DNA of 64,000 bases from an uncultured bacterium (GTDB lineage Bacteria > Cyanobacteriota > Vampirovibrionia > Gastranaerophilales > Gastranaerophilaceae). The notes below the pieces were generated by a model, which saw only the letters and a list, made by a program, of their open reading frames with translations, did no database searches and was not told the DNA's origin. The stretch is taken from assembly GCA_949294335.1 (NCBI GenBank), contig CASFGO010000021.1, positions 1-64,000 of the forward strand, written 5' to 3'. This document shows, in pieces, positions 44,066 to 54,465 of this stretch. Position 1 is the stretch's first letter, and each line of letters starts with the position of its first letter. The position numbers and the translations under genes are program-made.

Positions 44066-44821
44066 ATGGATAGAATAGTCGAGTTTGAAATAAATAATAT
44101 ACCATTGAAGTATTCAAGGAAAGATTTCATCAAAGATATTGAAAATGCAGATGAAACAGAATACAATAAATGCGGTATTACAAAAGGGATTGATGGATTT
44201 GACGGGCTTTTAAAAATACCACAAGAATCAATCATAAAGCCATACGTTGTTAAGTTTCTAACACAAAATGAAACAACTTTTACAAATCCATTCTTAAAAG
44301 AATATTTCGATAACATTCTCAAAGAAATCCCTGAATTTGTAGGAATAATTGAAAAACAGCAACATAAAACCCATGCTTATACAATTGATATTCATACAAT
44401 TAAAACCCTGCAATCAGCAATAAAAGATTCTTTATACAAAGAACTTTCAGATGAAGACAAAACTATACTTAAATATTCTATTCTACTACATGACATAGGG
44501 AAAAATGGGGGAATAATCCATTACGGGCATGAGTTTGTAAGTGCCGAATATGCTAAAATTATCCTTAAAGATTCCCAAATAAAAGAAAAAATTGTTTCTA
44601 ACATCCTAAACCATGAATGGTTTAAAGACTATTGCCAACAGACACTTTCTGCAGATGAAATAATAAAAAGAGTTCATTCACCTAAAATTGCGATGATAAT
44701 GGCAAAATCAGACCTTTCAAATGTTAATCCTGAATTTCATTATCGTTGTACAAGAACAAACTCAAAAGAAGAGTTTGATAAATTTATGGAACAAAAGTTT
44801 AATGAGGTATTTGTATTATAA
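44066..44821 (+). CDS. HD-domain phosphohydrolase
   Basis: A 251-aa protein. The N-terminal ~85 residues are unrecognised. The HD domain follows, with HAYTIDIHTIKTL, YSILLHDIGKNGG (His-Asp pair), YGHEFVSAEYAKIIL and LNHEWFKDY. Similar domains hydrolyse nucleotides or cyclic dinucleotides or accompany tRNA nucleotidyltransferases; the substrate is unknown. It is divergent from pxpA (95-bp gap) and is followed 7 bp later by ribF, suggesting one transcript with ribF and the formyltransferase gene. Confidence 0.85.
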   Translation: MDRIVEFEINNIPLKYSRKDFIKDIENADETEYNKCGITKGIDGFDGLLKIPQESIIKPYVVKFLTQNETTFTNPFLKEYFDNILKEIPEFVGIIEKQQHKTHAYTIDIHTIKTLQSAIKDSLYKELSDEDKTILKYSILLHDIGKNGGIIHYGHEFVSAEYAKIILKDSQIKEKIVSNILNHEWFKDYCQQTLSADEIIKRVHSPKIAMIMAKSDLSNVNPEFHYRCTRTNSKEEFDKFMEQKFNEVFVL

Positions 44822-44828
44822 TTAGCTT

Positions 44829-45728
44829 ATGAAAATATTAGAAGAATTATCAAATGATATAGAATTAAAAAACACATCGCTTGCTCTAGGTTTCTTTGAT
44901 GGAGTACATACCGGGCATCGTGCAGTTATTAAATCAGCTGTTCAATTTGCAAAAATGAACAACACAAAATCAGCTGTAATAACATTTCAAAGACATCCCC
45001 AAGAAATTTTTGGTGGGAATTGCAAATACATAATTACAAGAGAACAGCGTGCAAAACTTATATCAGAGCTTGACGTTGATTATCTTTTTGAACTCGATTT
45101 TACAAGTAAACTTTCACAAAAAACAGGAGAAGAATACTTAAAAATGCTTGTTGAATATTTTAACCCCAAATACATTTCAACAGGATTTAATCATACATTT
45201 GGAATCAAACTCAATGGAATACAGTCAGGAAATCCTGAACTTTTAGAATATTATCAAGAAAAATACGGATATAAATATACACAAATTTCCCCTCAAACAA
45301 TGGATGATGAAATTATTTCGTCTTCTAAAATTAAATCATATCTCTCAATAGGAGAAATAGAAAAAGCAAATAAAATGCTTGGATATGAGTTTTCTATAAA
45401 TGGTACAGTTATTCACGGAAACCATATTGGACGAACAATAGGATTTCCAACTGCAAATATAAAATATCCTCAAAACATTATAGAAATACCATATGGAGTT
45501 TATTCAACAACAATATTCAACAAAAAAGCAGTTACAAACTATGGGAAAAAACCAACTATTGGAAATGATATTGAACCTGTTGCAGAGGCACATATTTTAA
45601 ATTTTGACAAAGACATATATAATACTAATATTGAAATTAAATTTATAAAAAAAATAAGAGAAGAACAAAAATTCAGTTCAGTAGAAGAGTTAAAAGAACA
45701 AATTAATAAGGATATTCAAGAATGCTAA
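44829..45728 (+). CDS. ribF: Bifunctional riboflavin kinase/FAD synthetase
   Basis: A 299-aa protein with an N-terminal FMN adenylyltransferase domain (ALGFFDGVHTGHRAVI near residue 20, and VITFQRHPQEIF) and a C-terminal riboflavin kinase domain from ~180 (VIHGNHIGRTIGFPTANIKYP, YGVYSTTI). It makes FMN and FAD from riboflavin; ribD is at 14697. Length is normal. It overlaps the next gene by 7 bp. Confidence 0.95.
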   Translation: MKILEELSNDIELKNTSLALGFFDGVHTGHRAVIKSAVQFAKMNNTKSAVITFQRHPQEIFGGNCKYIITREQRAKLISELDVDYLFELDFTSKLSQKTGEEYLKMLVEYFNPKYISTGFNHTFGIKLNGIQSGNPELLEYYQEKYGYKYTQISPQTMDDEIISSSKIKSYLSIGEIEKANKMLGYEFSINGTVIHGNHIGRTIGFPTANIKYPQNIIEIPYGVYSTTIFNKKAVTNYGKKPTIGNDIEPVAEAHILNFDKDIYNTNIEIKFIKKIREEQKFSSVEELKEQINKDIQEC

Positions 45729-46681
45729 AAGTAGTTATAATCGGCTATGGCGAAATGTTTACCAATATGATAGCAGGAACACTTGACTCAGGTTCTCAAA
45801 TCGTTGGTGTATTCAGACACGATAGAGTTAAATATATTCGCCCTCTAAGATGGTTAAAAGATAAATTCAACCCAAACTGTGATTATAACTATGTACAAAG
45901 CTATCGGCTTCACGAAATCAAAGCCAATAGTGCAAATAGTGAAAGCTTTAGACGTCAATTATTAAGATTAAATCCAGATATAATGATTGTTGCATCTTGG
46001 AGTGAAAAGATAAAAAAAGAAATATTTGATATCCCCAAAATCGCAACAATAAATGTTCATCCATCGTTACTTCCTAAATATAGAGGTCCAAACCCTTATA
46101 TGAGAACTATTCTTAATGAAGAAACTCAAACAGGTGTAACATTTCACTTAATGGATGAAAATTTTGATACAGGTGCAATTCTTGACCAAAGAACAGTTGA
46201 AATAACAAAATCTGATACAGGGAAAGAACTGAAAGCCAAAACTGTATTAAAAGCTCGTGGTGCAATATGTGAGTTATTAGAAAAATTATCAGAAGATGTA
46301 ATATTTCCAATTGCTCAAAACGAAGCAAACGCAACATATTACTCAACAGAATTTGATGCTCAAATTACATTCAAAGAAACAGCAGAAAAAACATCTGCTC
46401 AAATTCGTTGCATTCACCCTTGGAGTAATACTTATTTCTTTACTAGAAAATATGTTTTTGTGCCAAATCCATATCAAATAACAATTACAGAAAACACAAC
46501 TCCATATACAGAACCTGCAACAATCGTTGATACAAATGCAAAAAATAAGAGTTTAACAATAGTTACAGGAGATAACAAACTTATACACCTTGCAGGACTA
46601 AAATTGTATGGGCCAATAAATAAATTCTTCACAAGATTTGCAATAAACAAAGTTCAAATAGGAGAAATAGCCGAACCATAG
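45722..46681 (+). CDS. fmt: Formyltransferase, probably methionyl-tRNA formyltransferase
   Basis: A 319-aa protein. The formyltransferase core includes ATINVHPSLLPKYRGPNPYM and FHLMDENFDTGAIL. The catalytic Asn, His and Asp of the N-H-D triad are present. A C-terminal ~100-residue segment resembles the Fmt OB domain (CIHPWSNTYFF, KLYGP). Fmt proteins usually show H-x-S-L-L-P-x-Y-R-G-A-A-P; here R-G-P-N-P. The insertion NPNCDYNYVQSYRL and other divergence leave a sugar-N-formyltransferase as an alternative. It is coupled to ribF. Confidence 0.8.
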   Translation: MLKVVIIGYGEMFTNMIAGTLDSGSQIVGVFRHDRVKYIRPLRWLKDKFNPNCDYNYVQSYRLHEIKANSANSESFRRQLLRLNPDIMIVASWSEKIKKEIFDIPKIATINVHPSLLPKYRGPNPYMRTILNEETQTGVTFHLMDENFDTGAILDQRTVEITKSDTGKELKAKTVLKARGAICELLEKLSEDVIFPIAQNEANATYYSTEFDAQITFKETAEKTSAQIRCIHPWSNTYFFTRKYVFVPNPYQITITENTTPYTEPATIVDTNAKNKSLTIVTGDNKLIHLAGLKLYGPINKFFTRFAINKVQIGEIAEP

Positions 46682-46702
46682 GGACTGCTACGCAGTTAGC
46701 CC
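46681..46702. terminator. Weak convergent hairpin
   Basis: GGG-ACTGC-TAC-GCAGT-TAG-CCC, with only a short T-rich tail. It overlaps the folE2 3' end. Confidence 0.35.
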
Positions 46703-47487
46703 TCTATTTGGTAAGCCCAAGCAGAATGGTTATGGATACTTTCGATTGATTCACATTCAACCTCAAATGAATCAACTTTATCATTATTTCTTAAAGCTAA
46801 AACAACATCTCGTAAAACATCTTCTACAAATTTAGGGTTTTCATAAGCATGTTCTGTAACATATTTTTCATCTTCTCTTTTTAATAAAGAATAAAGCCCA
46901 CAAGATGAAGCATCTTCTACCATTTTAATCAAATCTTCAATCCAAATATGTTCATCTCTATCATAAGAAACCTTAACAGATACAATTGCTCTTTGATTAT
47001 GTGCGCCAAAATCAGAAATCTCTTTTGAACAAGGACATAAAGTTGTTACAGGAACTTTAACCCCTAACAAAAATGTATATTCTTCATCTTCTTCGCCATA
47101 ATCTTTTAAAATTCCTTCAAAAGAACAATCATAACACATTGGAGCAGATATACCTGTTACGGGAGATTTTTTATCTACAAAATATTTAAACTTAAATTTT
47201 AAATAAGAAGATTTTGCATCTAATCTCTCAACTAAATCCTGTGCACAACCTTCAATATCAACTCCTAAAAGATTCTTTTCTCTCCAATCATTCAAACATT
47301 CAACAAAACGAGACATATGAGTCCCTTTATAATGAGCTGGAAGTGCTACGCTCATTTTAACTTTAGCATAAACTTCCTGATTTTCTTTATCTTTACGCTG
47401 TATAACTAGAGGAAACTCGATATCTTTTATACCGACTTTCTGTATCTCTACCCCTCTATTATCTGTTAAATTTTGAATATCTTTCAT
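46696..47487 (-). CDS. folE2: GTP cyclohydrolase FolE2 (type IB)
   Basis: A 263-aa enzyme making 7,8-dihydroneopterin triphosphate, the entry to folate and, through queF-type steps, to queuosine precursors. Seen: VALPAHYKGTHMSRFVECLNDW, VPVTTLCPCSKEIS with the catalytic Cys, and FGAHNQRAIVSV. FolE2 replaces the zinc-dependent FolE in many bacteria. tgt at 7911 uses preQ1, which can derive from this product. It starts at ATG 47487, divergent from aroQ. Confidence 0.95.
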   Translation of the reverse strand: MKDIQNLTDNRGVEIQKVGIKDIEFPLVIQRKDKENQEVYAKVKMSVALPAHYKGTHMSRFVECLNDWREKNLLGVDIEGCAQDLVERLDAKSSYLKFKFKYFVDKKSPVTGISAPMCYDCSFEGILKDYGEEDEEYTFLLGVKVPVTTLCPCSKEISDFGAHNQRAIVSVKVSYDRDEHIWIEDLIKMVEDASSCGLYSLLKREDEKYVTEHAYENPKFVEDVLRDVVLALRNNDKVDSFEVECESIESIHNHSAWAYQIEG

Positions 47488-47533
47488 ATTTATAATAATA
47501 TCATAAAAGAAAATTCATAAATAGGAGCTAAAT

Positions 47534-47968
47534 ATGAAAATATTATTACTAAATGGGCCAAATCTTAATATGCTAGGAACTAGAGAGCCTGAAAAATATG
47601 GAAATGTAACTTTAAAAGATATAGAAAACAAAATTACTCAAATGGCATCTGAATATAACATTGAAATAGAACCCTTCCAATCAAACCACGAAGGTGAAAT
47701 AATAGATAAAATCCAAACAACAGATGCAACTGGCATGATTATCAATGCAGGAGGCTATACTCATACAAGCGTTGCAATAAGAGATGCAATCTCTGCAAAA
47801 CAAATTCCAACAGTTGAAGTTCATATGACAAATATCCACGCAAGAGAAGAATTTAGACACACATCATTAATCTCAGGCGTTTCAATTGCGCAAGTTGTAG
47901 GATTTAAAGAAAAATCTTATGAATATGCACTTTTAGGCTTAATTGATTATATTAAGAATTGTAAATAA
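47534..47968 (+). CDS. aroQ: Type II 3-dehydroquinate dehydratase
   Basis: A 144-aa shikimate pathway enzyme. Motifs: LLNGPNLNMLGTREPEKYG, QSNHEGEIIDKIQ, INAGGYTHTSVAIRDA, EVHMTNIHAREEFRHTSLIS. It has normal length and an AGGAG ribosome site. No other aro genes are adjacent. Confidence 0.97.
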   Translation: MKILLLNGPNLNMLGTREPEKYGNVTLKDIENKITQMASEYNIEIEPFQSNHEGEIIDKIQTTDATGMIINAGGYTHTSVAIRDAISAKQIPTVEVHMTNIHAREEFRHTSLISGVSIAQVVGFKEKSYEYALLGLIDYIKNCK

Positions 47969-47995
47969 AAGTTTAAAATATCTAAAGAATAAACA

Positions 47996-48036
47996 AAATA
48001 GTACCGTTAACGATATTGTACGGTACTATTTATTTT
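47996..48036 (+). terminator. Terminator after aroQ
   Basis: 12-bp perfect stem AAATAGTACCGT/ACGGTACTATTT with a 12-nt loop and a T-rich tail, ending 20 bp before the next start codon. Confidence 0.75.
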
Positions 48037-48055
48037 AATTAGGAATTCTTAAGAA

Positions 48056-49660
48056 ATGGGATTAGCATCATCACAAGCAAGATTATTAAGCTTAACTGTA
48101 AGACAGCACACGATAGAAAATCGTGCGCAATACTTACAGGCACAAAAGCTACGTCTTGCTAATGATTCAGATACTGCATATGAAAAATATATTAATGCAC
48201 TTGATGCTACTAGTTTACAAACGAAAACCTTTGACAGTGATGGTAAAGTACATTGGATTGATGGTAGTTTTAATAATTTATCAAAATATACACACGATGA
48301 TAAAGCAAACGGTAATGTTTACTTTGTACAAGATGTAAATGATGGTTTATTATACCAACCAAAGAAAATATGTGATGCTTATAACGCAGCTGGTGACGAT
48401 ATATTTAAATTCTTTGACCAAGTTGGAGTTTATTATATAAAAGATGTTCATACAGATGAGTATATAAATGCACTTGATCAATTAAATCAAGATATCGAAA
48501 ATGGTTGGAATGTTATACCTTATTCAAAAAGTTTTATGGATGAATATACGAGATTGAAAGGTGAAATTAATACACCTGTTGAAAGTGATATATATAGAAG
48601 TGCTGATTTCATACAAACAATAGCATTATCATGCAAAAATAGTAACTCTTCTAATGTTTATATATCAACAAATAATTCTCAACTAATAGAATTAAATAAT
48701 TATCTAGATAATATTAAAAATACTACATACTATACAGGTGAAACAAAACAAATAATTGATTATTGCTTAAGTTTCAATATTAATAGTATTTTTGATAACC
48801 CTAATAATGTTGAATCACTTACAGCTGTTAATAATACAGGTGAAAAACTTTATTTAAGTTACAACAAGACAACAGAAGAAGGCAAAGATGAAGAAGATAG
48901 ACAAACTGTTGGTGATAAATTTAAATTAACAATGTTATTGAATGGAGGTTCATACAAGCTTAATAATGGAGCACTAACAAACATATATAATGAGTCAACA
49001 CAATCATTAGTAAATTCATATACTAATACAGAAAATGCGACAATAGGAGATGCTCTATTAGAATTAGCAACTAAAATTATGGACTCAGAAGCAAATATAT
49101 CAATTGCAAACAGTCAAAATGAGTTAAATACATTACTTACAAATAACAATCTTGATTGTGCAACAGTTGAAGAAACATTAGATAATTATCAAAAATATAG
49201 AGAACACTTAGCAAACTTTAATTCTCAGGATTCTTCAACTCATACAGAATATATAAATCCTGATGAAGGTGGATATTATGAACAAATATTCAATGCAATA
49301 AAATCCGCAGGCGGTTGTAAAGAAATATCCGATGAAAATGCTAAAAGTGCAACTTGGGTTAATAATATGATTAAAAACACTCAAGTAGTTTTAGGTGTAT
49401 ATAATTCTGAAACTCAAGAATTTGATAATATAACAGCTTCTTCTAATACTGGCTTAAGAGAAGTTTCAAATGATCATGACATAGAAGTCGCAGATAGTGA
49501 ATATGAAACAACTCTTGAAGCTATAACTAGTAAAGAAAACAAATTTCAAACAGAACTTAACCAACTTGAAGAAGAAAGAAGTGCTATTCAAACAGAAATT
49601 GAATCGCTAAAACAAATTGCTAAAGATAATATTGAATCGACATTTAAAACATTTACTTAG
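48056..49660 (+). CDS. SSQARLLSL-family protein (534 aa)
   Basis: Family member with N-terminal module MGLASSQARLLSLTVRQHT, then QAQKLRLANDSD and INALDAT. The C-terminal module has WVNNMIKN, TGLREV and a charged helix ending DNIESTFKTFT. The core (~75-420) is Asn/Asp/Thr-rich with Tyr, without a recognised domain; residues ~380-400 resemble a helical linker. There is no classical signal peptide. RBS AGGAA precedes the ATG. The 3' end overlaps the convergent PLD gene by 8 bp. It is the most diverged copy at the C-terminus. Confidence 0.8.
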   Translation: MGLASSQARLLSLTVRQHTIENRAQYLQAQKLRLANDSDTAYEKYINALDATSLQTKTFDSDGKVHWIDGSFNNLSKYTHDDKANGNVYFVQDVNDGLLYQPKKICDAYNAAGDDIFKFFDQVGVYYIKDVHTDEYINALDQLNQDIENGWNVIPYSKSFMDEYTRLKGEINTPVESDIYRSADFIQTIALSCKNSNSSNVYISTNNSQLIELNNYLDNIKNTTYYTGETKQIIDYCLSFNINSIFDNPNNVESLTAVNNTGEKLYLSYNKTTEEGKDEEDRQTVGDKFKLTMLLNGGSYKLNNGALTNIYNESTQSLVNSYTNTENATIGDALLELATKIMDSEANISIANSQNELNTLLTNNNLDCATVEETLDNYQKYREHLANFNSQDSSTHTEYINPDEGGYYEQIFNAIKSAGGCKEISDENAKSATWVNNMIKNTQVVLGVYNSETQEFDNITASSNTGLREVSNDHDIEVADSEYETTLEAITSKENKFQTELNQLEEERSAIQTEIESLKQIAKDNIESTFKTFT

Positions 49661-51356
49661 TTTTAATTAACTTCTTACATCCTTCATCTTCACTATCAAC
49701 TTTTCCGTCAAAGTCATTATCAATACCATCTGAACAAGATCCTATTGAATAAATACTTTCTGCAGATACATCATGAGTTAACCAAAAATTATAAATTTTA
49801 CCCCATAAATATTCAAAAAATTTCCGATAAAATACTGCTACTTCTCTATTTTTTATAATAACCAAATTTTCATCATTCTTATAATTTCCGGAATATGAAA
49901 AATTCATTGAACCTATTACAACATACTTATCATCAATAATTATTGATTTTGAATGTAATTTCCCTGCATAATTTTCAGTTTTAACCAAGATTCCGTTATT
50001 CCTCAATATTTGATGTTTAGACGACTTTCCTTTTGCATTTACCGCATCTACAATCACCTTAACATCAACGCCACGCTTCTTAGCTGATATCAATGCTGAT
50101 GTAATTTCTTTATCGGTTATCAAAAATACTGGCATGTATATATATGTTTTAGCAGAGTTTATTAAAGGAATAATTGCTTTATGAGATGCATCGTCTTTAG
50201 GAGAAAAATATATAGAAATAATTGTATTACCTAGAATAATATCATTTTTGTTTACTCCGACTTTTGCAGTATGAAAATTCCCATTATACATCTGTTCAAA
50301 CTCTTGCTTATAAATTCTTGCAACAGAAGGCGAATCTATTAATATTGCACTATTAGAATTAAAACCTGACATATCTGTACAACTTAAATTCGCAGATCCA
50401 GTTATTACTCTTTTTGAATCAAATATATAAAACTTATCATGCATAATTGCATTATCTACATCCGAAACAGAATTAGGGATAAATTTAGCTATAAAATCGG
50501 TATCAGAATAAATATTTCCACCATTCAAATTTCTATCATAAACCAATCTTATCTTAACACCACGTTTCATAGCATTTGAAAGAGCAAACTCAATCGCTGG
50601 AACATGCTCATATCCATAAATTGCCATATCAATTGTTTGATTAGAAGAATTTATCTGAGATAAAATCTCTTTGCATATATCAGACTTACATTCATTTGAA
50701 ACCTTCAAATTAGTCGTATAATCAGATAATAGGATTTTAATATAAGGTATTTTTAATACTAAAGAAGGTTTTATAATTTTTGAAACATTTGTTTTTTCTG
50801 ATTTAATATTTTTCTTATTATCCAAACAAAACTTACACGGAACCGCACCTTCTGACAAATTTCGTTTAGGAATTATAACAATATTATGGGCCATTGCACC
50901 ATATTTACAAGTTAATTTATGATATTTTTTAGATTTTAAATTATAAACTACAAAATTTTGTTTTCTTGCATACTTTAATTCGTATTTAAATTGTTCAGTA
51001 TTTACAGGTAATCCATTCTTTATAACAAATCCGGATTTATATAGCTTATTTTTATAATCCTCTAAAACAATAGATTTCCCTAAAAGATTATCATCAGCGA
51101 ACTTATCAGCCAAATACCCAACAGCTAAAATATCCTCATATGAAACACCAAGCCGATTAGCAACATCTCTACATAATTCTTTATTAGCGAAAGACAATAC
51201 GCATATATCAAAATTAATAGACTTATCATTATCTAAAACTATAGAATTAGGAGCATTTATTTTTACTACACGAACAAAGTTTTCAGCATATCTTACATAG
51301 ATTATAAATGCCAATAATACAGTAAATATTAATAATATCCCGTAAATCTTTTTCAT
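49653..51356 (-). CDS. Membrane-anchored phospholipase D-like protein
   Basis: A 567-aa protein. N-terminal TM/signal anchor at ~4-22 (IYGILLIFTVLLAFIIYV). At ~145-180 an Ada-like Cys motif, YHKLTCKYGAMA then VPCKFC. Two HKD motifs follow, MHDKFYIFD (~305) and LHSKSIIID (~467), each followed by GSxN[LF]S. This is the full two-motif PLD set, seen in nucleases and phosphatidyl-transferases. The C-terminus carries C-S-D-G-I-D-N-D-F-D-G-K-V-D-S-E-D-E-G-C, a Cys-bracketed Asp-rich calcium-binding-like motif typical of extracytoplasmic proteins. The combination suggests a secreted or periplasmic nuclease (inference). Confidence 0.85.
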   Translation of the reverse strand: MKKIYGILLIFTVLLAFIIYVRYAENFVRVVKINAPNSIVLDNDKSINFDICVLSFANKELCRDVANRLGVSYEDILAVGYLADKFADDNLLGKSIVLEDYKNKLYKSGFVIKNGLPVNTEQFKYELKYARKQNFVVYNLKSKKYHKLTCKYGAMAHNIVIIPKRNLSEGAVPCKFCLDNKKNIKSEKTNVSKIIKPSLVLKIPYIKILLSDYTTNLKVSNECKSDICKEILSQINSSNQTIDMAIYGYEHVPAIEFALSNAMKRGVKIRLVYDRNLNGGNIYSDTDFIAKFIPNSVSDVDNAIMHDKFYIFDSKRVITGSANLSCTDMSGFNSNSAILIDSPSVARIYKQEFEQMYNGNFHTAKVGVNKNDIILGNTIISIYFSPKDDASHKAIIPLINSAKTYIYMPVFLITDKEITSALISAKKRGVDVKVIVDAVNAKGKSSKHQILRNNGILVKTENYAGKLHSKSIIIDDKYVVIGSMNFSYSGNYKNDENLVIIKNREVAVFYRKFFEYLWGKIYNFWLTHDVSAESIYSIGSCSDGIDNDFDGKVDSEDEGCKKLIKTK

Positions 51357-51370
51357 AAGTCAATTATAAC

Positions 51371-51402
51371 AAAAATACCCCATCCAAAGATGAGGTATTT
51401 TT
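51371..51402. terminator. Terminator between oadB and the PLD gene
   Basis: Stem AAAAATACC-CATC / GATG-GGTATTTTT with one C-A mismatch and a CAAA loop. It has T-runs in both directions and ends the oad transcript on the minus strand. Confidence 0.8.
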
Positions 51403-51420
51403 ATAAATAAACTAATTGTA

Positions 51421-52596
51421 TTAGTGACAAAGAGCTAAAAGAACCCCAGCTGCAACGGCAGAACCGATAACACCTGATACGTTAGGTCCCATAGCGTGCA
51501 TTAACAAGAAGTTTTGGCTATTGTATTCCAAACCAACTTTGTTAGAAACACGAGCTGCCATAGGAACAGCTGATACACCTGCTGAACCAATCAATGGATT
51601 GATTTTTTCTTTAGAGAATAAGTTCATAATCTTAGCCATTATAACCCCTGCTGCAGTAGCTAATGAGAATGCAATTACACCTAATACTAGGATGAATAAT
51701 GTTTGGATTGTTAAGAACTGTTCTGCTGATAATTTAGAACCAACAGATAATCCTAAGAAAATAGTTACAATATTAATTAAAGCATTTTGCATTGTATCAG
51801 AAAGTCTTTCTACAACACCACATTCTTTAGCTAAATTACCAAATACTAAAGCACCAAGTAATGGACAAGCATCAGGTAATAAGAAAATACAAAGTGTAAG
51901 TACCATTAGAGGGAAAACAATTTTTTCTCTTTTTGATACTTCTCTTAACTGTTTCATTTCAATTTTACGTTCAGCTTCAGTTGTACATAATTTCATAATA
52001 GGTGGTTGAATAACCGGAACCAAAGCCATATATGAATATGCTGCAACTGCAATAGCACCTAATAATTCAGGAGCTAATTTTGAAGTAACGAAAATTGAAG
52101 TAGGACCATCAGCACCACCAATGATACCAATAGCACCTGATTGTGGTAATGTAAACCCAAATACACAAAGTGCTAATAATAATGCACCAAATATACCAAA
52201 CTGAGCAGCACCACCTAATAATGCAGTTTTAGGGTTTGCAATCAAAGGACCGAAGTCTGTCATAGCACCAACCCCCATAAAGATTATTAATGGGAATAAA
52301 CCTTGGTGAATACCTGCTTCATAAATGATACCTAAGAATCCATGAGGACCTGCGATATCACATACAGGAATATTTGATAAAAAACCACCAAATGCTATTG
52401 GAACCAATAACAATGGCTCAAATTGTTTTTTAATACCTAACCACATTAAGAATAAACAAATTACTAACATGATTGGGTGTCCAAATTGATGTAAAAATTG
52501 TTCAACAGGACTTGTTATTGTTGGGTCAGCAGGGGATATCATATTAAATATCCCTGTTGAATGCCATAAATTCATTAAACCTTCAGCTATTTGCAT
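51421..52596 (-). CDS. oadB: Na+-translocating decarboxylase, beta subunit
   Basis: A 391-aa polytopic membrane protein that couples decarboxylation of carboxybiotin to Na+ export. The signature [23 protein letters not shown] (around residue 155) carries the Na+-site Asp, followed by [14 protein letters not shown]. It has multiple TM helices and ends [18 protein letters not shown]. It follows oadA by 10 bp. The beta subunits of oxaloacetate, methylmalonyl-CoA and glutaconyl-CoA pumps are alike, so substrate identity rests on the alpha subunit. Confidence 0.95.
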   Translation of the reverse strand: MQIAEGLMNLWHSTGIFNMISPADPTITSPVEQFLHQFGHPIMLVICLFLMWLGIKKQFEPLLLVPIAFGGFLSNIPVCDIAGPHGFLGIIYEAGIHQGLFPLIIFMGVGAMTDFGPLIANPKTALLGGAAQFGIFGALLLALCVFGFTLPQSGAIGIIGGADGPTSIFVTSKLAPELLGAIAVAAYSYMALVPVIQPPIMKLCTTEAERKIEMKQLREVSKREKIVFPLMVLTLCIFLLPDACPLLGALVFGNLAKECGVVERLSDTMQNALINIVTIFLGLSVGSKLSAEQFLTIQTLFILVLGVIAFSLATAAGVIMAKIMNLFSKEKINPLIGSAGVSAVPMAARVSNKVGLEYNSQNFLLMHAMGPNVSGVIGSAVAAGVLLALCH

Positions 52597-52606
52597 CTCA
52601 AGCCTC

Positions 52607-54397
52607 CTAACCTAAAGTTACCAATACTTGACCAGTAATAACTTTATCACCTTGAGCAACATCAACTGATTGAATTGTTCCTGCAGATGGAGATTTAACT
52701 TCTGTTTCCATTTTCATAGCTTCTAAAACTAAAAGTACATCGCCTTCTTCTACAGTATCACCAACTTCAACACAAGTTTTTAATACGTTACCTGGTAATG
52801 CTGCTTTAACTGGAGATCCATCACCAGATGCAGCTGCTGCTTGTTGAATACCTTCTGTAACAGAAATATCATAAGATTTTCCATTAACTGTAGCTTTTTT
52901 ATCACCTTCAAGTTTAACAGCATAGTTTTTACCATTAACTTTAACTGTGTATTCACTACCGTTTTTAGAAACAGGAGCACAAGCTTGTTCAGGACAGTTC
53001 TTACGAACACCGATAACTCCATTACCTTGTAAGAACATAATACCTTTTTCTTTACAAGCACCTGCGATGAAGATGTTTTCATCATTAACTTCTAAGCCTG
53101 CATCTTGTAACATTTTTGTAGCTGCTGCAATACCTTTTGTTTCATCTTTATCGTTTAAGTCAACAACTTTTTCAGTAGTTGGTTCTAAACCTAATTGTTC
53201 TTGTGCAATTTTTACAATTTCAGCATCAGGTTCACAAGGTGTTTTACCGAAGTAACCAAGAACCATTTTTCCATAACCTTCTGCAATTTTCTTCCAATTA
53301 CCAAACATAACGTTGTTGAATGCTTGTTGGAAATAGAATTGAGAAACTGGAGTAACTGATGTTGCAAATCCACCTTTTTCTACAACTTCTTTCATAGCTG
53401 CAACAACTTCTGGGAATCTGTTCATTACACCATTATCTCTCATCATTTGAGTATTAGCTGTTAAAGCACCACCTGGTAATGGTGAAGAAATAATCATTGG
53501 GTTAACAGCTAATGCTTCTGGAGGTAAGAAGTAATCTTTCATACATTCTTTGAAGATTTCTTCAGTTTCAATAATTTTTTCTACATCGATACCTAAATCG
53601 TATTCAGTACCTTTTAATGCATGCCACATAGAAACGATATCTGGTTGAGCAGTACCACCTGAAACTGGTTTCATTGCTAAGTCGATACCATCAGCACCAC
53701 CATCAAGTGCAGCTAAGTAAGCAGCTAAACCTGTACCAGCTGTTTCGTGAGAGTGGAATCTAATGTGAGCATCTGCACCTAAGATTTCTCTTGTACGTTT
53801 AATTGTTTCATATACTTTTCTTGGTGAAGAAGTACCTGAAGCATCTTTGAATGCTAAACTATCAAATGGAATACCTGCATCTAAGATTGAACGTAATACT
53901 CTTTCGTAGAATTCTACGTCATGAGCACCTGTACATCCAATTGGTAATTCCATCATTGTTATTGTTACTTCGTGTTTTAGACCATTATCTTTAATACATT
54001 GACCTGAGTAAATTAAGTTGTTTACATCGTTTAATGCGTCAAAGTTTCTAACAGTTGTTACACCGTGTTTTTTGAACATTTTTGCGTGTAAGTTAATCAT
54101 ATCTCTTGGTTGAGAATCTAAACCTACAACGTTAACACCACGAGCTAATGATTGTAAGTTGATATCAGGACCAACTGCAGCTCTGATTTTATCCATAGTT
54201 TCAAAAGCATTTTCGTTACAGTAGAAAATTGGTGATTGGAATCTAGCTCCACCTGCAACTTCAAAATGTCTGATACCTGCATCTACTGCTGATTTTAATG
54301 CAGGAAGAAAATCATCAACGAATACTCTTGCGCCATAAACGGATTGAAAACCGTCTCTGAAAGAAGTATCCATAACTTTAATTAGTTTTTTTGTCAT
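52607..54397 (-). CDS. oadA: Oxaloacetate decarboxylase-type carboxyltransferase alpha subunit with biotinyl domain
   Basis: A 596-aa protein. The N-terminal HMGL-like TIM barrel (~1-300) has [16 protein letters not shown], and FHSHETAG with SGGTAQPD; it is followed by the PYC-OADA helical region and the C-terminal biotinyl domain with [12 protein letters not shown] (biotin Lys near 562). The active-site block F-R-D-G-F-Q-S and K-D-A-S-G differ slightly from the usual R-D-A-x-Q-S and K-D-M-x-G. A C-rich insertion ([12 protein letters not shown]) sits before the biotinyl domain. Substrate is probably oxaloacetate; another 2-oxo or acyl-CoA substrate is not excluded. It lies between oadG and oadB. 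Confidence 0.9.
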   Translation of the reverse strand: MTKKLIKVMDTSFRDGFQSVYGARVFVDDFLPALKSAVDAGIRHFEVAGGARFQSPIFYCNENAFETMDKIRAAVGPDINLQSLARGVNVVGLDSQPRDMINLHAKMFKKHGVTTVRNFDALNDVNNLIYSGQCIKDNGLKHEVTITMMELPIGCTGAHDVEFYERVLRSILDAGIPFDSLAFKDASGTSSPRKVYETIKRTREILGADAHIRFHSHETAGTGLAAYLAALDGGADGIDLAMKPVSGGTAQPDIVSMWHALKGTEYDLGIDVEKIIETEEIFKECMKDYFLPPEALAVNPMIISSPLPGGALTANTQMMRDNGVMNRFPEVVAAMKEVVEKGGFATSVTPVSQFYFQQAFNNVMFGNWKKIAEGYGKMVLGYFGKTPCEPDAEIVKIAQEQLGLEPTTEKVVDLNDKDETKGIAAATKMLQDAGLEVNDENIFIAGACKEKGIMFLQGNGVIGVRKNCPEQACAPVSKNGSEYTVKVNGKNYAVKLEGDKKATVNGKSYDISVTEGIQQAAAASGDGSPVKAALPGNVLKTCVEVGDTVEEGDVLLVLEAMKMETEVKSPSAGTIQSVDVAQGDKVITGQVLVTLG

Positions 54398-54433
54398 TTC
54401 TTTATCCTCTCTTTAATACAAAAATTTTAAGCA

Positions 54434-54465
54434 TAAAAAAAGATACTCTAAAGACAAGTACCTTA
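54434..54465 (-). terminator. Attenuator-like hairpin between oadG and oadA
   Basis: On the minus strand AAGGTACT pairs with AGTATCTT (one G-U), with a ~10-nt loop and a following T7 run. It overlaps the oadG stop and precedes oadA, so it may reduce or regulate read-through. Confidence 0.5.
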
